This document shows positions 42,117-50,506 of a DNA stretch of 64,000 nucleotides, in pieces. The number at the start of each line of letters is the position of its first letter. Position 1 is the first letter of the stretch. The position numbers and the translations under genes are program-made. The notes beneath the pieces are model-generated. The model was given only the letters and a program-made list of their open reading frames with translations. It was not told the origin of the DNA and ran no database searches. Source of the DNA: Algoriphagus sp. NG3 (GTDB taxonomy: Bacteria; Bacteroidota; Bacteroidia; Cytophagales; Cyclobacteriaceae); contig NZ_CP139421.1 in the NCBI RefSeq assembly GCF_034119865.1, forward strand, positions 2,852,001-2,916,000, written 5' to 3'.

Positions 42117-42371
42117 TTAGAACCGGGACAAATAGTACTCTGAAAAGTCGGAATAATCTATTTCTTTCACCATAAGTATCAGGGCGTTGGAAAACTCCTG
42201 TTTGCAAGAGCAAACAGCATGGGGAAAACATGGGTCGCAGGATGGAGTGATCTGAAGAGAACCAAAAAAACGATTGAGTTCTTCCAGGGAATCAGAACTG
42301 ATCGTAACGCATCCTACATTGGTTTCACAGTTTTTTATCAGGAATTGTGCAGTAGAAGTCTGGAGTATCAT
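42117..42371 (-). CDS. Cysteine-rich hypothetical protein
   Basis: 84 residues with six cysteines, four of them clustered in SCDPCFPHAVCSC (about 44-56). No signal peptide or membrane segment is seen. A -7 box on the minus strand (TAAATTTG at 42394-42401) lies 22 bases before the ATG, which argues for a real gene. The cluster could bind a metal. The family is not recognised. Confidence 0.55.
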   Translation of the reverse strand: MILQTSTAQFLIKNCETNVGCVTISSDSLEELNRFFGSLQITPSCDPCFPHAVCSCKQEFSNALILMVKEIDYSDFSEYYLSRF

Positions 42372-42393
42372 ACGCTAGGATTTTAATGATTGG

Positions 42394-42401
42394 CAAATTT
42401 A
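42394..42401 (-). promoter_or_regulatory. -7 promoter box of the cysteine-rich gene
   Basis: Minus-strand TAAATTTG fits TAnnTTTG; leader of about 15 bases to the ATG at 42371. Confidence 0.5.
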
Positions 42402-42416
42402 GGGCTGGCAGATGAC

Positions 42417-42445
42417 AAAAAAATACCCTATACAGGGTATTTTTT
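42417..42445. terminator. Symmetrical hairpin with A and T runs
   Basis: ATACCCT (42423-42429) and AGGGTAT (42434-42440) pair around a 4-base loop, preceded by seven A and followed by a T run. It can stop transcription in either direction and would shield the tRNA gene from readthrough. The space from here to the tRNA holds only the tRNA promoter. Confidence 0.75.
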
Positions 42446-42537
42446 CTGTTTTCGGGAACAAACTGTCAAATTATTTTATTTGATTTTCAGCCCATTAGCC
42501 AAAAAGAAGAAATCATTAAATTCCTATTGGATAATGA

Positions 42538-42570
42538 TTTGTTAAAGTCTGATCATTTGGTTTATATTTG
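42538..42570 (+). promoter_or_regulatory. Promoter of tRNA-Ser (-33 TTTG, -7 TATATTTG)
   Basis: TTTG (42538-42541) and TATATTTG (42563-42570) are separated by 21 bases, as in Bacteroidota housekeeping promoters. Transcription would begin near 42577, about 95 bases before the mature tRNA. Confidence 0.65.
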
Positions 42571-42672
42571 CATCGCTTTACAAGGTATTACCAGCGGAAA
42601 CAATCAGGAATCTTGAGAAAATCTGTAGGAGAGAGACATTGTAAAGTGATATTAAGCCGATAAAACATTCCT

Positions 42673-42761
42673 AGAGGGTTGGGTGAGTGGCTTAAACCAG
42701 CAGTTTGCTAAACTGTCGTACGTGTCAAAGCGTACCGGGGGTTCGAATCCCCCACCCTCTA
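42673..42761 (+). tRNA. tRNA-Ser(GCT)
   Basis: The acceptor stem AGAGGGT (42673-42679) pairs with ACCCTCT (42754-42760). The anticodon arm CAGTT-T-GCT-A-AACTG has GCT at 42707-42709 (reads AGC/AGU). A long variable arm (CGTACGTG...CGTACC) marks a class II tRNA, and the T-arm is GGGGGTTCGAATCCCCC. CCA is not encoded. A tyrosine recombinase follows 360 bases downstream, so its 3' end is the likely integration site of the mobile element. Confidence 0.95.
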
Positions 42762-42781
42762 CTGGTAAATACCTGAAAATT

Positions 42782-42822
42782 AGCGAGTTACGATTTTAAA
42801 AATTGTGAACTCGCTTTTTTTA
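42782..42822 (+). terminator. Intrinsic terminator after tRNA-Ser
   Basis: AGCGAGTT (42782-42789) pairs with AACTCGCT (42808-42815), followed by a run of seven T. Confidence 0.85.
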
Positions 42823-42972
42823 GTGCCTTTTTTGGAATCAAACCACTGATTATCAACTGGTTAAGTATTTTCTTTACAGAGCCAGACTCTTGAGTGGACC
42901 AAATGAAAAAACCGCCTTTACGGTGTTTAATCAAGGTCAGACCCCTATTATTTTCATAATTGCCTGTAATTC

Positions 42973-43020
42973 CAGTGCGTCATTCGTGGCGTTCGCCTAG
43001 TCGAAAAAAAAGACGCACTG
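42973..43020. repeat. Inverted repeat between tRNA-Ser and the integrase
   Basis: CAGTGCGTC (42973-42981) and GACGCACTG (43012-43020) are perfect inverted arms separated by 30 bases. The location between attachment site and integrase makes it a candidate recombinase or excisionase arm site, or a regulatory hairpin for int. Function is inferred. Confidence 0.6.
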
Positions 43021-43120
43021 AAATCTTTATAGCTTATTGATTTACAACATGTTCAATAGCTGATCATCTTGTGATTTAGAACGTGTATTCCGAGTTTTGT
43101 TCAACCTAACTAATCAAATC

Positions 43121-44335
43121 ATGTTAGAAAAAAGCTTCGGATTGCTCTTCTTTTTGAAACAATCGAAAAAAAACACCACAGGAGACAAGTATGTATACTT
43201 GCGAATTACAGTTGACGGAAAATCTAAAGACCTGTCAACAAAAAGATTATGGAGCCAAAAACGTTGGAATGCAAACATTGGCCGGGCAAACGGTAACAAA
43301 GAAGAGGACCGCACTTTAAACGCCTACCTAGATTCTCTCCACCACAAAGTACTTCAGGCAAAAAAACAGCTAATTGATTCAGATAAGGAAGTGACTTCTG
43401 AAGCATTAAAAAACTTGTTACTTGGAATCGGAGAAAAGAAAAGGATGATTCTTGAAATCTTCCAGGAACACAACGACCGGGTAGAGGCCTTATTGGATAA
43501 AGAATTTGCCTATGGGACACTTCAACGGTACCGCACATCCTTAGATCATACCCGAAGTTTTATTCGCTGGAAATACAATATGGAGGATATAGATATCAAG
43601 TCTCTTGATTACGATTTCATCTCTGGCTATTCCTTTTGGCTAAGGTCTATCCAAAACTGCAGTCACAATACCACAGTAAAATACTTGGCCAACTTTAAAA
43701 AAATCGTCTTGATCTGTATAAAGAATGGCTGGCTTCTTAGGAACCCATTTATCCAGTTCAAGATGGTCAAAAAAGAAGTTAACCGCGTTTTTTTAACATG
43801 GCATGAAATCCAAACTATCACTAACAAAAGATTTGCAACTGACCGGCTAAACCACGTGAGGGATATCTTTCTCTTTAGCTGCTATACTGGACTTGCTTAC
43901 ATAGATGTCAAAAACCTCAGCAGGAATCAGATATCCAAAGGAATTGACGGAGAACAGTGGATCTATACCCATCGACAAAAAACGGACTCTCCTACCCGTT
44001 TGCCCTTATTGCCAAAAGCTTTGGAGCTTATTGAAAAGTACAGAGACCACCCTCAATGTAAGGACGGGACTCATGTATTGCCGGTATTGAGCAACCAAAA
44101 GATGAATTCCTATTTGAAAGAGATTGCGGATGTATGTGAGATCAATAAACCACTCACCTTTCATATTGCACGTCACACCTTTGCTACAACCATAACCTTG
44201 GCCAATGGTGTCCCTATTGAAACCGTATCAAAAATGCTAGGGCACAAATCGTTAAAACAGACTCAGCATTATGCAAAGATTTTGGACACCAAAATAAGCT
44301 TTGATATGCAGGCTCTTAGAGAGAAGCTACAATGA
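43121..44335 (+). CDS. Tyrosine-type site-specific recombinase (integrase)
   Basis: 404 residues from the ATG at 43121; an in-frame TTG at 43097 is less likely. It has an N-terminal arm-binding domain (about 5-85), a SAM-like core-binding domain (about 110-200) and a C-terminal catalytic domain. The active site includes His348 and Arg351 (HIARH), His375 (LGHKS) and the nucleophile Tyr384 (QHYAKI). In the first motif (CYTGLAYIDVKNL) the usual Arg is replaced by Ala, as in other Bacteroidota integrases where this Arg is absent. It probably integrates and excises the element at tRNA-Ser. Confidence 0.94.
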   Translation: MLEKSFGLLFFLKQSKKNTTGDKYVYLRITVDGKSKDLSTKRLWSQKRWNANIGRANGNKEEDRTLNAYLDSLHHKVLQAKKQLIDSDKEVTSEALKNLLLGIGEKKRMILEIFQEHNDRVEALLDKEFAYGTLQRYRTSLDHTRSFIRWKYNMEDIDIKSLDYDFISGYSFWLRSIQNCSHNTTVKYLANFKKIVLICIKNGWLLRNPFIQFKMVKKEVNRVFLTWHEIQTITNKRFATDRLNHVRDIFLFSCYTGLAYIDVKNLSRNQISKGIDGEQWIYTHRQKTDSPTRLPLLPKALELIEKYRDHPQCKDGTHVLPVLSNQKMNSYLKEIADVCEINKPLTFHIARHTFATTITLANGVPIETVSKMLGHKSLKQTQHYAKILDTKISFDMQALREKLQ

Positions 44336-44403
44336 ATCAAGTCTGACTCTTTTTTAATGAAGAGCTAGAAACTCACAAATGAAACTTAAATTGAACAGTA
44401 ATA

Positions 44404-45375
44404 ATGGAAAATAAAATCGAAATATACCAAGGCTCCAATGGTCAAACCCAAATAGAAGTAAAGTTTGAAGGCGAAACGTTTTGGCTTTCGCTCCAACAAA
44501 TTGCAGAACTTTATAATCGTGATAAATCAGTTATTTCCAGGCATATAAGAAATATTTATAATGAAGGTGAGCTCGAAAGAGAATCAACTGTTGCAAAAAA
44601 TGCAACAGTTCAAACCGAAGGAAAAAGGAGGATTCATCGTGAAATGGAATACTTTAACCTCGACCTCATTTTATCTGTGGGGTATCGGGTGAATTCTAAA
44701 CAAGGTACGCAATTCAGAATCTGGGCTACTCAAAGATTAAAAGACTTTCTCGTTCAAGGGTATGCGATCAATGAGGCAAGACTTTCTCAGAAACAACAAG
44801 AAGTCCAGACCCTTAAAGACGGTATTCGAATCTTAAGTCGGGCAATTGAACAAAAAGCAATAGATCAAAACTTGGATTGGCTTAACCATTTTGCCAGAGG
44901 TCTTGAGCTGCTCGATGATTATGATCATGAAAACCTTGATAAAAAAGGGTTAACTAAAAGACAGGCACATTATCCAGAGTTGGCTGATTACAAAAAAGTA
45001 ATTCAGTCAATGAAATCAGATTTTGAGTCTGGTGTGTTTGGGAGGGAAAAAGACGGAAGCTTTGAAAGTGCAGTTGCACAAATCAGCAAAGGTTTTGGTG
45101 AAGAGGAATTCTATCCTACTCTAGAGGAAAAAGCAGCTACACTTCTGTACCTTATTGTCAAGAACCACGGATTCGTAGATGGCAACAAAAGGATAGCTGC
45201 AGCTTGTTTCCTTCTCTTTTTACAGTCAAACAACCTATTGCATAATAGTGAAGGTGTTTCTATCATCAGCAATGATGCACTTGCCAGCTTAACCTTGTTC
45301 ATTGCTTCCAGCAAGCCGGAAGAAATGGAAACGGTGAAGAAACTTGTGATCAGTGTGCTGAATAGGAATTATTAA
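44404..45375 (+). CDS. RhuM-type N-terminal domain fused to Fic/Doc domain
   Basis: 323 residues. Residues about 1-140 form a RhuM-like domain with a winged-helix look (FWLSLQQIAELYNRDKSVIS and YFNLDLILSVGYRVNSKQG), found in virulence-associated and phage proteins. A linker coiled coil (about 145-170) leads to a Fic/Doc domain, with the active-site loop H255-GFVDGNKR following the HxFx(D/E)GN(K/G)R pattern. Doc-type proteins phosphorylate EF-Tu, Fic-type AMPylate targets. No Phd-like antitoxin is adjacent. The strong hairpin at 45394 closes the gene. Confidence 0.92.
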   Translation: MENKIEIYQGSNGQTQIEVKFEGETFWLSLQQIAELYNRDKSVISRHIRNIYNEGELERESTVAKNATVQTEGKRRIHREMEYFNLDLILSVGYRVNSKQGTQFRIWATQRLKDFLVQGYAINEARLSQKQQEVQTLKDGIRILSRAIEQKAIDQNLDWLNHFARGLELLDDYDHENLDKKGLTKRQAHYPELADYKKVIQSMKSDFESGVFGREKDGSFESAVAQISKGFGEEEFYPTLEEKAATLLYLIVKNHGFVDGNKRIAAACFLLFLQSNNLLHNSEGVSIISNDALASLTLFIASSKPEEMETVKKLVISVLNRNY

Positions 45376-45393
45376 TCAACCAAATAATCACTT

Positions 45394-45425
45394 GAGGGAT
45401 AACTATTTGCTATCCCTCTTTTTTT
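45394..45425 (+). terminator. Intrinsic terminator of the RhuM-Fic gene
   Basis: GAGGGATA (45394-45401) pairs with TATCCCTC (45411-45418), followed by seven T. Its right arm overlaps the stop codon of the convergent coupling-protein gene. Confidence 0.85.
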
Positions 45426-47401
45426 ATCACCAAATGTTTCTGCCCCGGATCATTCAACAGCCTACTCATTTCAGCCTGAATGATATCCCGCACATCCTGC
45501 TTGATCTGTAGGTAGTTGCGCTGTACTATCGTGCTGTTTATCTTTCGGATTTCAGGGATAGGGACATAGTTTTCCTGCTCTCTTTTCAGGGCATTGTGGT
45601 CGTTGATAATCTCGGAATGAAAAGCTTTCAGAGTCATTTTACAATCCGGATTATCGGCCACCATTCCCACAAATTCACCTGATGAAAGAGAAGAAATGGT
45701 AGATGGTGGAACTGCTGATTCCAGTTGTTTGGACTTACTGATAGAAGTATCCCCACTGTTGATTGAAAGGCTCTGTCTATCTTGCATGATCTTCCCTATC
45801 CTGTCAGATAATTGTTTAGCAGAATCCCCGTTAACCTGTCCCGAAACAATGTTCCCTACTATGCCCATGATCACATCGGCAAGCTCCCTTCCATAGTCTT
45901 TTCTTAACTGGCTCAGATCCTGAATACCTATGGTCGTAGCAACTTTATTGCTCCGGGCAGTGGCAATCAGACTGTCCATGCCATTCAAATAGATTGTCGG
46001 AAACTCATCAAAAATCAGACTGCTTTTTAGCTTTCCTTTCTGGTTTACCAGCTTCACCAGACGGTTTACATACAATGAAAGTACGGCTCCATAGATCTGT
46101 ATTTTCTGGGGATTGTTTCCCATGCAGACCAGTTTTGGCTCCTCTGGATTGTTAATGTCCAGCGTAAAATCATTGCCGGAAAGCACATAATATAACTGTG
46201 CGGAGGACAGCCTTGCCATGGATATTTTCGCCGATGCAATCTGCCCTTCCAGCTGCTCCATTACATCATTTAGGTATGCATTTACAAAGGGATTGATCAG
46301 CACATCGATATCCTTTTCTGTGCGTAAAACCGTAAACAATTCATCGTAATCCGCCTGCATTAATTCAATGACATGGGGTAAAGTACAGAATTCCCCATCG
46401 TTGTATTTGCGAAGAAACCAGATGATAGCTGTCAGAAAATTGATCGGTGATTCCACAAAGAAGTCTCCCTGTTTTTTGATCCATTCCCTGTTCAAGCCCA
46501 TCAAAATAGTCCTTGCCGATTCTGCTGCATCAGTAATATCCAGCATGGTTTCTGGTGCCAGAGGATTACAGCGATGGCTCCTAGTGAGATCATCGAAATT
46601 GATCACATAGAACTCAGGGATAATTTTATAACGATGTTTATTCTGCAGCCAGGTATTGTAAACAATAGCGGATAAATCATCGAATTTGAAGTCGTACACA
46701 AACATAGAGAAGCCTTTTTTAATGTGCTGGGTGATCACATGACGGATCACAAAATAGCTCTTCCCCGACCCCGGTGTTCCCAAAACCATCACCCCGCGAA
46801 AAGGATTGATGATATTGATCCAGCTGTCTCGAATTTTACCTTTCAGACTATATTTAGCCGGGAGATTTACCGAAAACTCATTCTCAATCAGCCGTTCTTC
46901 CTGGGGAAAAGTCTCATTTTCTGAATTGAAAACATCAGCACTGAGACGATCATGAATAATTCTAGAGAGCTTGGTCCCGCCAGAAAGGATTAGCAAAAAA
47001 CCTATGGAGGTGACTGTCATGTAAGCCATCGAAATCCATTCAAACGGAGCTTTCCAATACAATATGAAGTAACTTCCAAAATAAAATATCAGTCCCAGAA
47101 GACCATAAACCGATGCTGTTTTGGTATTCATTTTTTCATTCTTCCTCCCCTTGATTCCCAAAAGAGAGATGGCCAGCAAGGCAATTGCAATAAGTTTGGA
47201 GGTGGAAAAATTCTCAAAGAGACCGGTATTAAAAACGTGCTCTAAAACCCCATTCGTCAGATCAGTAAACAACCCCCAAACCTGGAATGTGGTATAGCAA
47301 TAATAGTAAAAATGTAGTCCCAAAACCCCAATCCCCATTAGCCTGGTCATATCCAGAATCTTTCGTAACCCCTGTTCATTTTCGCCAGTCTGCATTCCCA
47401 T
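45410..47401 (-). CDS. TraG/VirD4-family coupling protein (MobC-like)
   Basis: 663 residues. Four N-terminal membrane segments (about 20-40, 65-82, 98-115, 122-140) precede a soluble ATPase domain with Walker A GTPGSGKS (208-215) and a Walker B-like LIFDEFPTIYL (about 460-470), then NKVATTIGIQDLSQLRKDYG. This is the layout of type IV coupling proteins, which bring the relaxase-DNA complex to the secretion channel; in Bacteroidota elements the gene follows the relaxase. Here the relaxase lies 18 bases upstream, so they form one operon. Confidence 0.93.
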   Translation of the reverse strand: MGMQTGENEQGLRKILDMTRLMGIGVLGLHFYYYCYTTFQVWGLFTDLTNGVLEHVFNTGLFENFSTSKLIAIALLAISLLGIKGRKNEKMNTKTASVYGLLGLIFYFGSYFILYWKAPFEWISMAYMTVTSIGFLLILSGGTKLSRIIHDRLSADVFNSENETFPQEERLIENEFSVNLPAKYSLKGKIRDSWINIINPFRGVMVLGTPGSGKSYFVIRHVITQHIKKGFSMFVYDFKFDDLSAIVYNTWLQNKHRYKIIPEFYVINFDDLTRSHRCNPLAPETMLDITDAAESARTILMGLNREWIKKQGDFFVESPINFLTAIIWFLRKYNDGEFCTLPHVIELMQADYDELFTVLRTEKDIDVLINPFVNAYLNDVMEQLEGQIASAKISMARLSSAQLYYVLSGNDFTLDINNPEEPKLVCMGNNPQKIQIYGAVLSLYVNRLVKLVNQKGKLKSSLIFDEFPTIYLNGMDSLIATARSNKVATTIGIQDLSQLRKDYGRELADVIMGIVGNIVSGQVNGDSAKQLSDRIGKIMQDRQSLSINSGDTSISKSKQLESAVPPSTISSLSSGEFVGMVADNPDCKMTLKAFHSEIINDHNALKREQENYVPIPEIRKINSTIVQRNYLQIKQDVRDIIQAEMSRLLNDPGQKHLVIKKEG

Positions 47402-47419
47402 ATACCCTAGTTTACGTCA

Positions 47420-48706
47420 CTAATTTTTCAGCTTCTTTCTCTTTTTTCTTTTCTTCTTCCGCAACTCAAATGGCACATGGCTATACGTTTCTTCCGGAGT
47501 GAGCACTGTCTCCAAAAGGCTTCGTGAAGACCTGCTTGGACTGTCACTTATTCTTTCGGTATCTGTAATAGTTGACGGGAGAACTCCCTCATTATCCCGT
47601 GGCATTCTTTGAGTTTTTGCCGGTAATGCTTGAGTGATTTTAGCTTCATTCTGATCGGATTCAAATCTTTCCATCAGTCCTTTGGCGCTATATTGTTTAC
47701 CCAATACACTTCCATTAAATACACATTTGGTTCGATGATCCACAAAGGTGACCCCATACAATCGCCCATCTTGATTCTCTCTTTTTACAGTGGTTATCCC
47801 CTGCTTTTCCAGGCTTTCTATTGCTTCATCTAAATGGCCTTTTGACATTTTCAACACAGTTATATCAATGGCTGAGCGTATTGAATTGATATGTTTCTTG
47901 CGCTCCACTTTATTGGATTCAAACTTGGATTCAATCCCATTCAGCGTTGCCCGAAAGTGAAAACTGCTGGCCTTTATTGGTACGCCAATCTTATTTCCTT
48001 CATCATCCAACACCCGGTAAAGCAGGCCCTTGTTTTTAAAAACCCGTGATTCTTCAGTCCCACGATCAGCTACTATTTTATAGCCCTTCAATACCGCATT
48101 TAGCTCAGGCAGGGAAGTGTAGCTGTAGTTTTTTAACACATGTTGCAACACATTTCCAATAGCCCGTTTTGTTTCTGATTTACCATATTCCAGTGTTGAA
48201 ATGGAAACTGGTTTGGCGATAAAAAGCCCCTGTTTCTGGGACTCGGCTGGCACCAAAACAAACTGTTTCTCGATTGCTTTCCGGGTTGGTTCAGACTTGA
48301 GTTTACCGATGTTATGCAATGGAATCCGCTTGCCGTCAAGCTCAATATTTGTCGTCACAATATGCAGATGTGGGTGGCCTGCATCCGTATGTTTATATAC
48401 AAGATAAGGCTGGTTTTCAAAGCCGATCCCTCGCATATATTCTCTGGAAATCTCCTGCAATTTTTTATTTTCAAAGTCCTCTCCGGGGGCAAAATTCAAT
48501 GAGATATGGACTGCATTAACCAAAGTCCTGGAGTTTAATTCAGACAGTTTCAATAAATATTTTAACCGCAATTCAGCAGTCTGATCCGCATTTTTGATAG
48601 GATAGTTTTGAGCCAAAAGCAATTCAGCCAATCCTTTTTCCACCTTTGTTTCATTATAGTGAAAAGGTCGTCTCAAAGATGCACTGGTCTTTATGATTGC
48701 AACCAT
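47420..48706 (-). CDS. Relaxase / mobilization nuclease
   Basis: 428 residues of the MobA/VirD2-type relaxase family (PF03432). The N-terminal VAIIKTSASLRRPFHYNETKV carries the Tyr candidate (Tyr17). The 3H metal site is H111, H113 and H115 in GHPHLHIVTTN, with DAG before it. The long C-terminal part is basic and ends in a Lys/Arg-rich tail. It nicks oriT and leads the transferred strand. It overlaps the MobC-like gene by 16 bases, so both proteins of the relaxosome are translationally coupled. Confidence 0.94.
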   Translation of the reverse strand: MVAIIKTSASLRRPFHYNETKVEKGLAELLLAQNYPIKNADQTAELRLKYLLKLSELNSRTLVNAVHISLNFAPGEDFENKKLQEISREYMRGIGFENQPYLVYKHTDAGHPHLHIVTTNIELDGKRIPLHNIGKLKSEPTRKAIEKQFVLVPAESQKQGLFIAKPVSISTLEYGKSETKRAIGNVLQHVLKNYSYTSLPELNAVLKGYKIVADRGTEESRVFKNKGLLYRVLDDEGNKIGVPIKASSFHFRATLNGIESKFESNKVERKKHINSIRSAIDITVLKMSKGHLDEAIESLEKQGITTVKRENQDGRLYGVTFVDHRTKCVFNGSVLGKQYSAKGLMERFESDQNEAKITQALPAKTQRMPRDNEGVLPSTITDTERISDSPSRSSRSLLETVLTPEETYSHVPFELRKKKRKKRKKLKN

Positions 48707-49077
48707 TTCTCCGCTGTTTGATCAATAAATTGGTTCACTTGCTTCAGTGATTCTTGGATACTTTGCTCCAATTTCACGACCTTAAAACGGTTGGTGTTTA
48801 ATTCATCATCTGTAGCCGTATTCATCTTTTTAGCCAACTGATTATAATTAGTCGCCAGGCCATGGAGATCTCGTTTCAGTGCTGTCAACTCCCTTAAAAG
48901 TTCCTGAATACCGGTATCCCGATACCTGCCAATCACCAATTTTTTGAGCAATATCCTTCTGGAATATTCACTCAGATTATCATGCACTGTTTCTTCAAAA
49001 TTTCCCTTTAGCTTCAGCAATTCCCGGTCAGTCAATCGGATATGCAACCATTTGTTCCTCTTGTTTTCTTCCTTCAT
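48691..49077 (-). CDS. MobC-like relaxosome accessory protein
   Basis: 128 residues. The N-terminal KWLHIRLTDRELLKLKGNF and SEYSRRILLKKLV fit the ribbon-helix-helix of plasmid mobilization accessory proteins (PF05713-like). A coiled-coil region (about 55-115) follows. It would bind oriT and help the relaxase. The 3' end overlaps the relaxase start by 16 bases. oriT is expected nearby, most likely in 49304-49397, but no clear structure was recognised. Confidence 0.85.
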   Translation of the reverse strand: MKEENKRNKWLHIRLTDRELLKLKGNFEETVHDNLSEYSRRILLKKLVIGRYRDTGIQELLRELTALKRDLHGLATNYNQLAKKMNTATDDELNTNRFKVVKLEQSIQESLKQVNQFIDQTAEKWLQS

Positions 49078-49096
49078 CGCAGTTCATTTTCACCGT

Positions 49097-49303
49097 TCAA
49101 AAACTTTTTAAATTCAAACCCCACGACTTCGGAGTAAGGGGTTTCAAGATCCGGTTGTGATACAACCGTACATCTTGCCGATTTCGGAAGACACAGGAAA
49201 TCCCGTTAGCTTTTAGAATGATTTTGAAGCTTTGGAAAAATCGCTGGTCCATTTCATAATCCCAGTCGGTAGGTGATACAAGTATAAATAGTGAAAGGAT
49301 CAT
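49097..49303 (-). CDS. Possible small element protein
   Basis: A 68-codon frame on the same strand as the mobilization genes, ending 19 bases before the MobC-like start. It begins MILSLFILVSPTDWDYEMDQ and has a protein-like mix of residues, but no recognised family. It could be a real leader gene of the mobilization operon or chance. Confidence 0.35.
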   Translation of the reverse strand: MILSLFILVSPTDWDYEMDQRFFQSFKIILKANGISCVFRNRQDVRLYHNRILKPLTPKSWGLNLKSF

Positions 49304-49397
49304 TTACCTATCCTGATCAATTTCTAAATAGGCCCAAGTCATTGGATCAGAGTAGTTTTATCCATGAAATTATTCTACATATAAAACCATTGAAGCT

Positions 49398-49679
49398 ATG
49401 GCTAATTCATCACTTGAAACAATCTACGATACACTCCTTGCCGTTCCCGGAATGCATGACACGGTGAAAATTGATCTGAAAATTCCCCGCAAAACCGTAT
49501 TGCTCCTAACCGAAGTCATCACCCGCGGAATGGAGCTGAAGTCAGAAACAGAAAAACCCGCAATCCGGATTTCTAAAGAATCCGAAGAAGAGCTAAATAC
49601 AATTATCACGGAGAGTTTGGAAAAAGCGGGATTGACTATCCTAAGTTCCAAACTCAAGGGGTTAACAAATCACGGATGA
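49398..49679 (+). CDS. Hypothetical protein of the mobile element
   Basis: 93 residues, acidic and helical, with SLETIYDTLLAVPGMHDTV at the start and RKTVLLLTEVITRGMEL in the middle. No family is named, but small proteins of this kind often sit upstream of the mobilization genes in Bacteroidota elements. It is divergent from the mobilization operon and followed after 25 bases by another small gene. Confidence 0.6.
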   Translation: MANSSLETIYDTLLAVPGMHDTVKIDLKIPRKTVLLLTEVITRGMELKSETEKPAIRISKESEEELNTIITESLEKAGLTILSSKLKGLTNHG

Positions 49680-49704
49680 TATTGGTACCGCAACCAATCA
49701 ACTC

Positions 49705-49962
49705 ATGGAACGAAAAAAAACAGAAAAGCCAAATTGGGAAGAAAGAATAGACCCGGATGCAAATCCATTAACCTCCTTCGGCCGGGACAATGATTTTACA
49801 GAAGAGCTCATCAAAGGTATCTGTGAAAAAAAAGAGACAGTATCTCTCGCATCTAATGAAAGTACCAGCAATTCAACCCTCCAAAAAAAACATGATAAAC
49901 CGTATGGAAATGCAACTGTCAGAAAGAAACGAAATACCAGAAAAAAAAGAGGCATTCGTTGA
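49705..49962 (+). CDS. Short, highly charged element protein
   Basis: 85 residues, rich in Lys, Glu and Asn, ending in a basic tail (RKKRNTRKKRGIR). The charged, low-complexity N-terminus resembles that of DUF3408-type conjugation proteins, whose folded C-terminal part would be missing here; the gene may therefore be truncated. The start 25 bases after the previous gene suggests one transcript. A second frame (49790-49990) overlaps it and is less likely. Confidence 0.45.
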   Translation: MERKKTEKPNWEERIDPDANPLTSFGRDNDFTEELIKGICEKKETVSLASNESTSNSTLQKKHDKPYGNATVRKKRNTRKKRGIR

Positions 49963-50126
49963 ACCTGTAATAGCATCTGTCAGAAATTGAAACATCGGAT
50001 TATTTTTTGATAGCAGAGTCAATTTATTCTAGGGTATAACTAAAAAAAATTCAGACAGCCTAAGAATCATTCTACTGATCAAATCTGCCTTATCCCAAAC
50101 AACTCATGGACGCAAGGGATTGATTG

Positions 50127-50495
50127 CTACTGGATGTGGGAGATCTTCTTTATGCCAAAGTCCTTTTCCGCCGGAACAAGGAAGTGGGCTGTAGGTTCTG
50201 ACTCAATTCTCTCAGTCTGTTTATCCCTGTCATTCTTCCCTTTACCAATATCCTTGACTAACAAATACCAAAAAATTAAAATCAACATCCCCAGGATTAT
50301 TATGGGAATGCTCAAAAGCATAATAAACCCTTCAAAAGTTGATATAATGACTGCTTTCCTATACCTGGAAAAATGCTGCAATCCACCGGGACCCCGTCGG
50401 TAAAATCTTCTGCGGTTCACCCACACCCGCAGCGCAAAGCCTCCTCCCAAAAGACAAATACCTACCGCTACAATAAATGCATCCTGCCAAAACAT
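50127..50495 (-). CDS. Small membrane protein of the mobile element
   Basis: 122 residues with two hydrophobic segments (about 5-25 and 50-80), separated by the basic NRRRFYRRGPGGLQHFSRY loop, and a polar C-terminal tail. The RRGPGGLQ-type loop is seen in small membrane proteins of Bacteroidota conjugative elements that are often mis-annotated as transporter permeases. It lies 11 bases after the stop of the first RteC gene, on the same strand, so it probably belongs to that operon. Confidence 0.65.
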   Translation of the reverse strand: MFWQDAFIVAVGICLLGGGFALRVWVNRRRFYRRGPGGLQHFSRYRKAVIISTFEGFIMLLSIPIIILGMLILIFWYLLVKDIGKGKNDRDKQTERIESEPTAHFLVPAEKDFGIKKISHIQ

Positions 50496-50506
50496 AGGCG
50501 ATTCCT

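Noticed and set aside
49790..49990. 66-codon frame overlapping the charged element protein
   Set aside because: Overlaps 49705-49962 in another frame and has a later start and low complexity.
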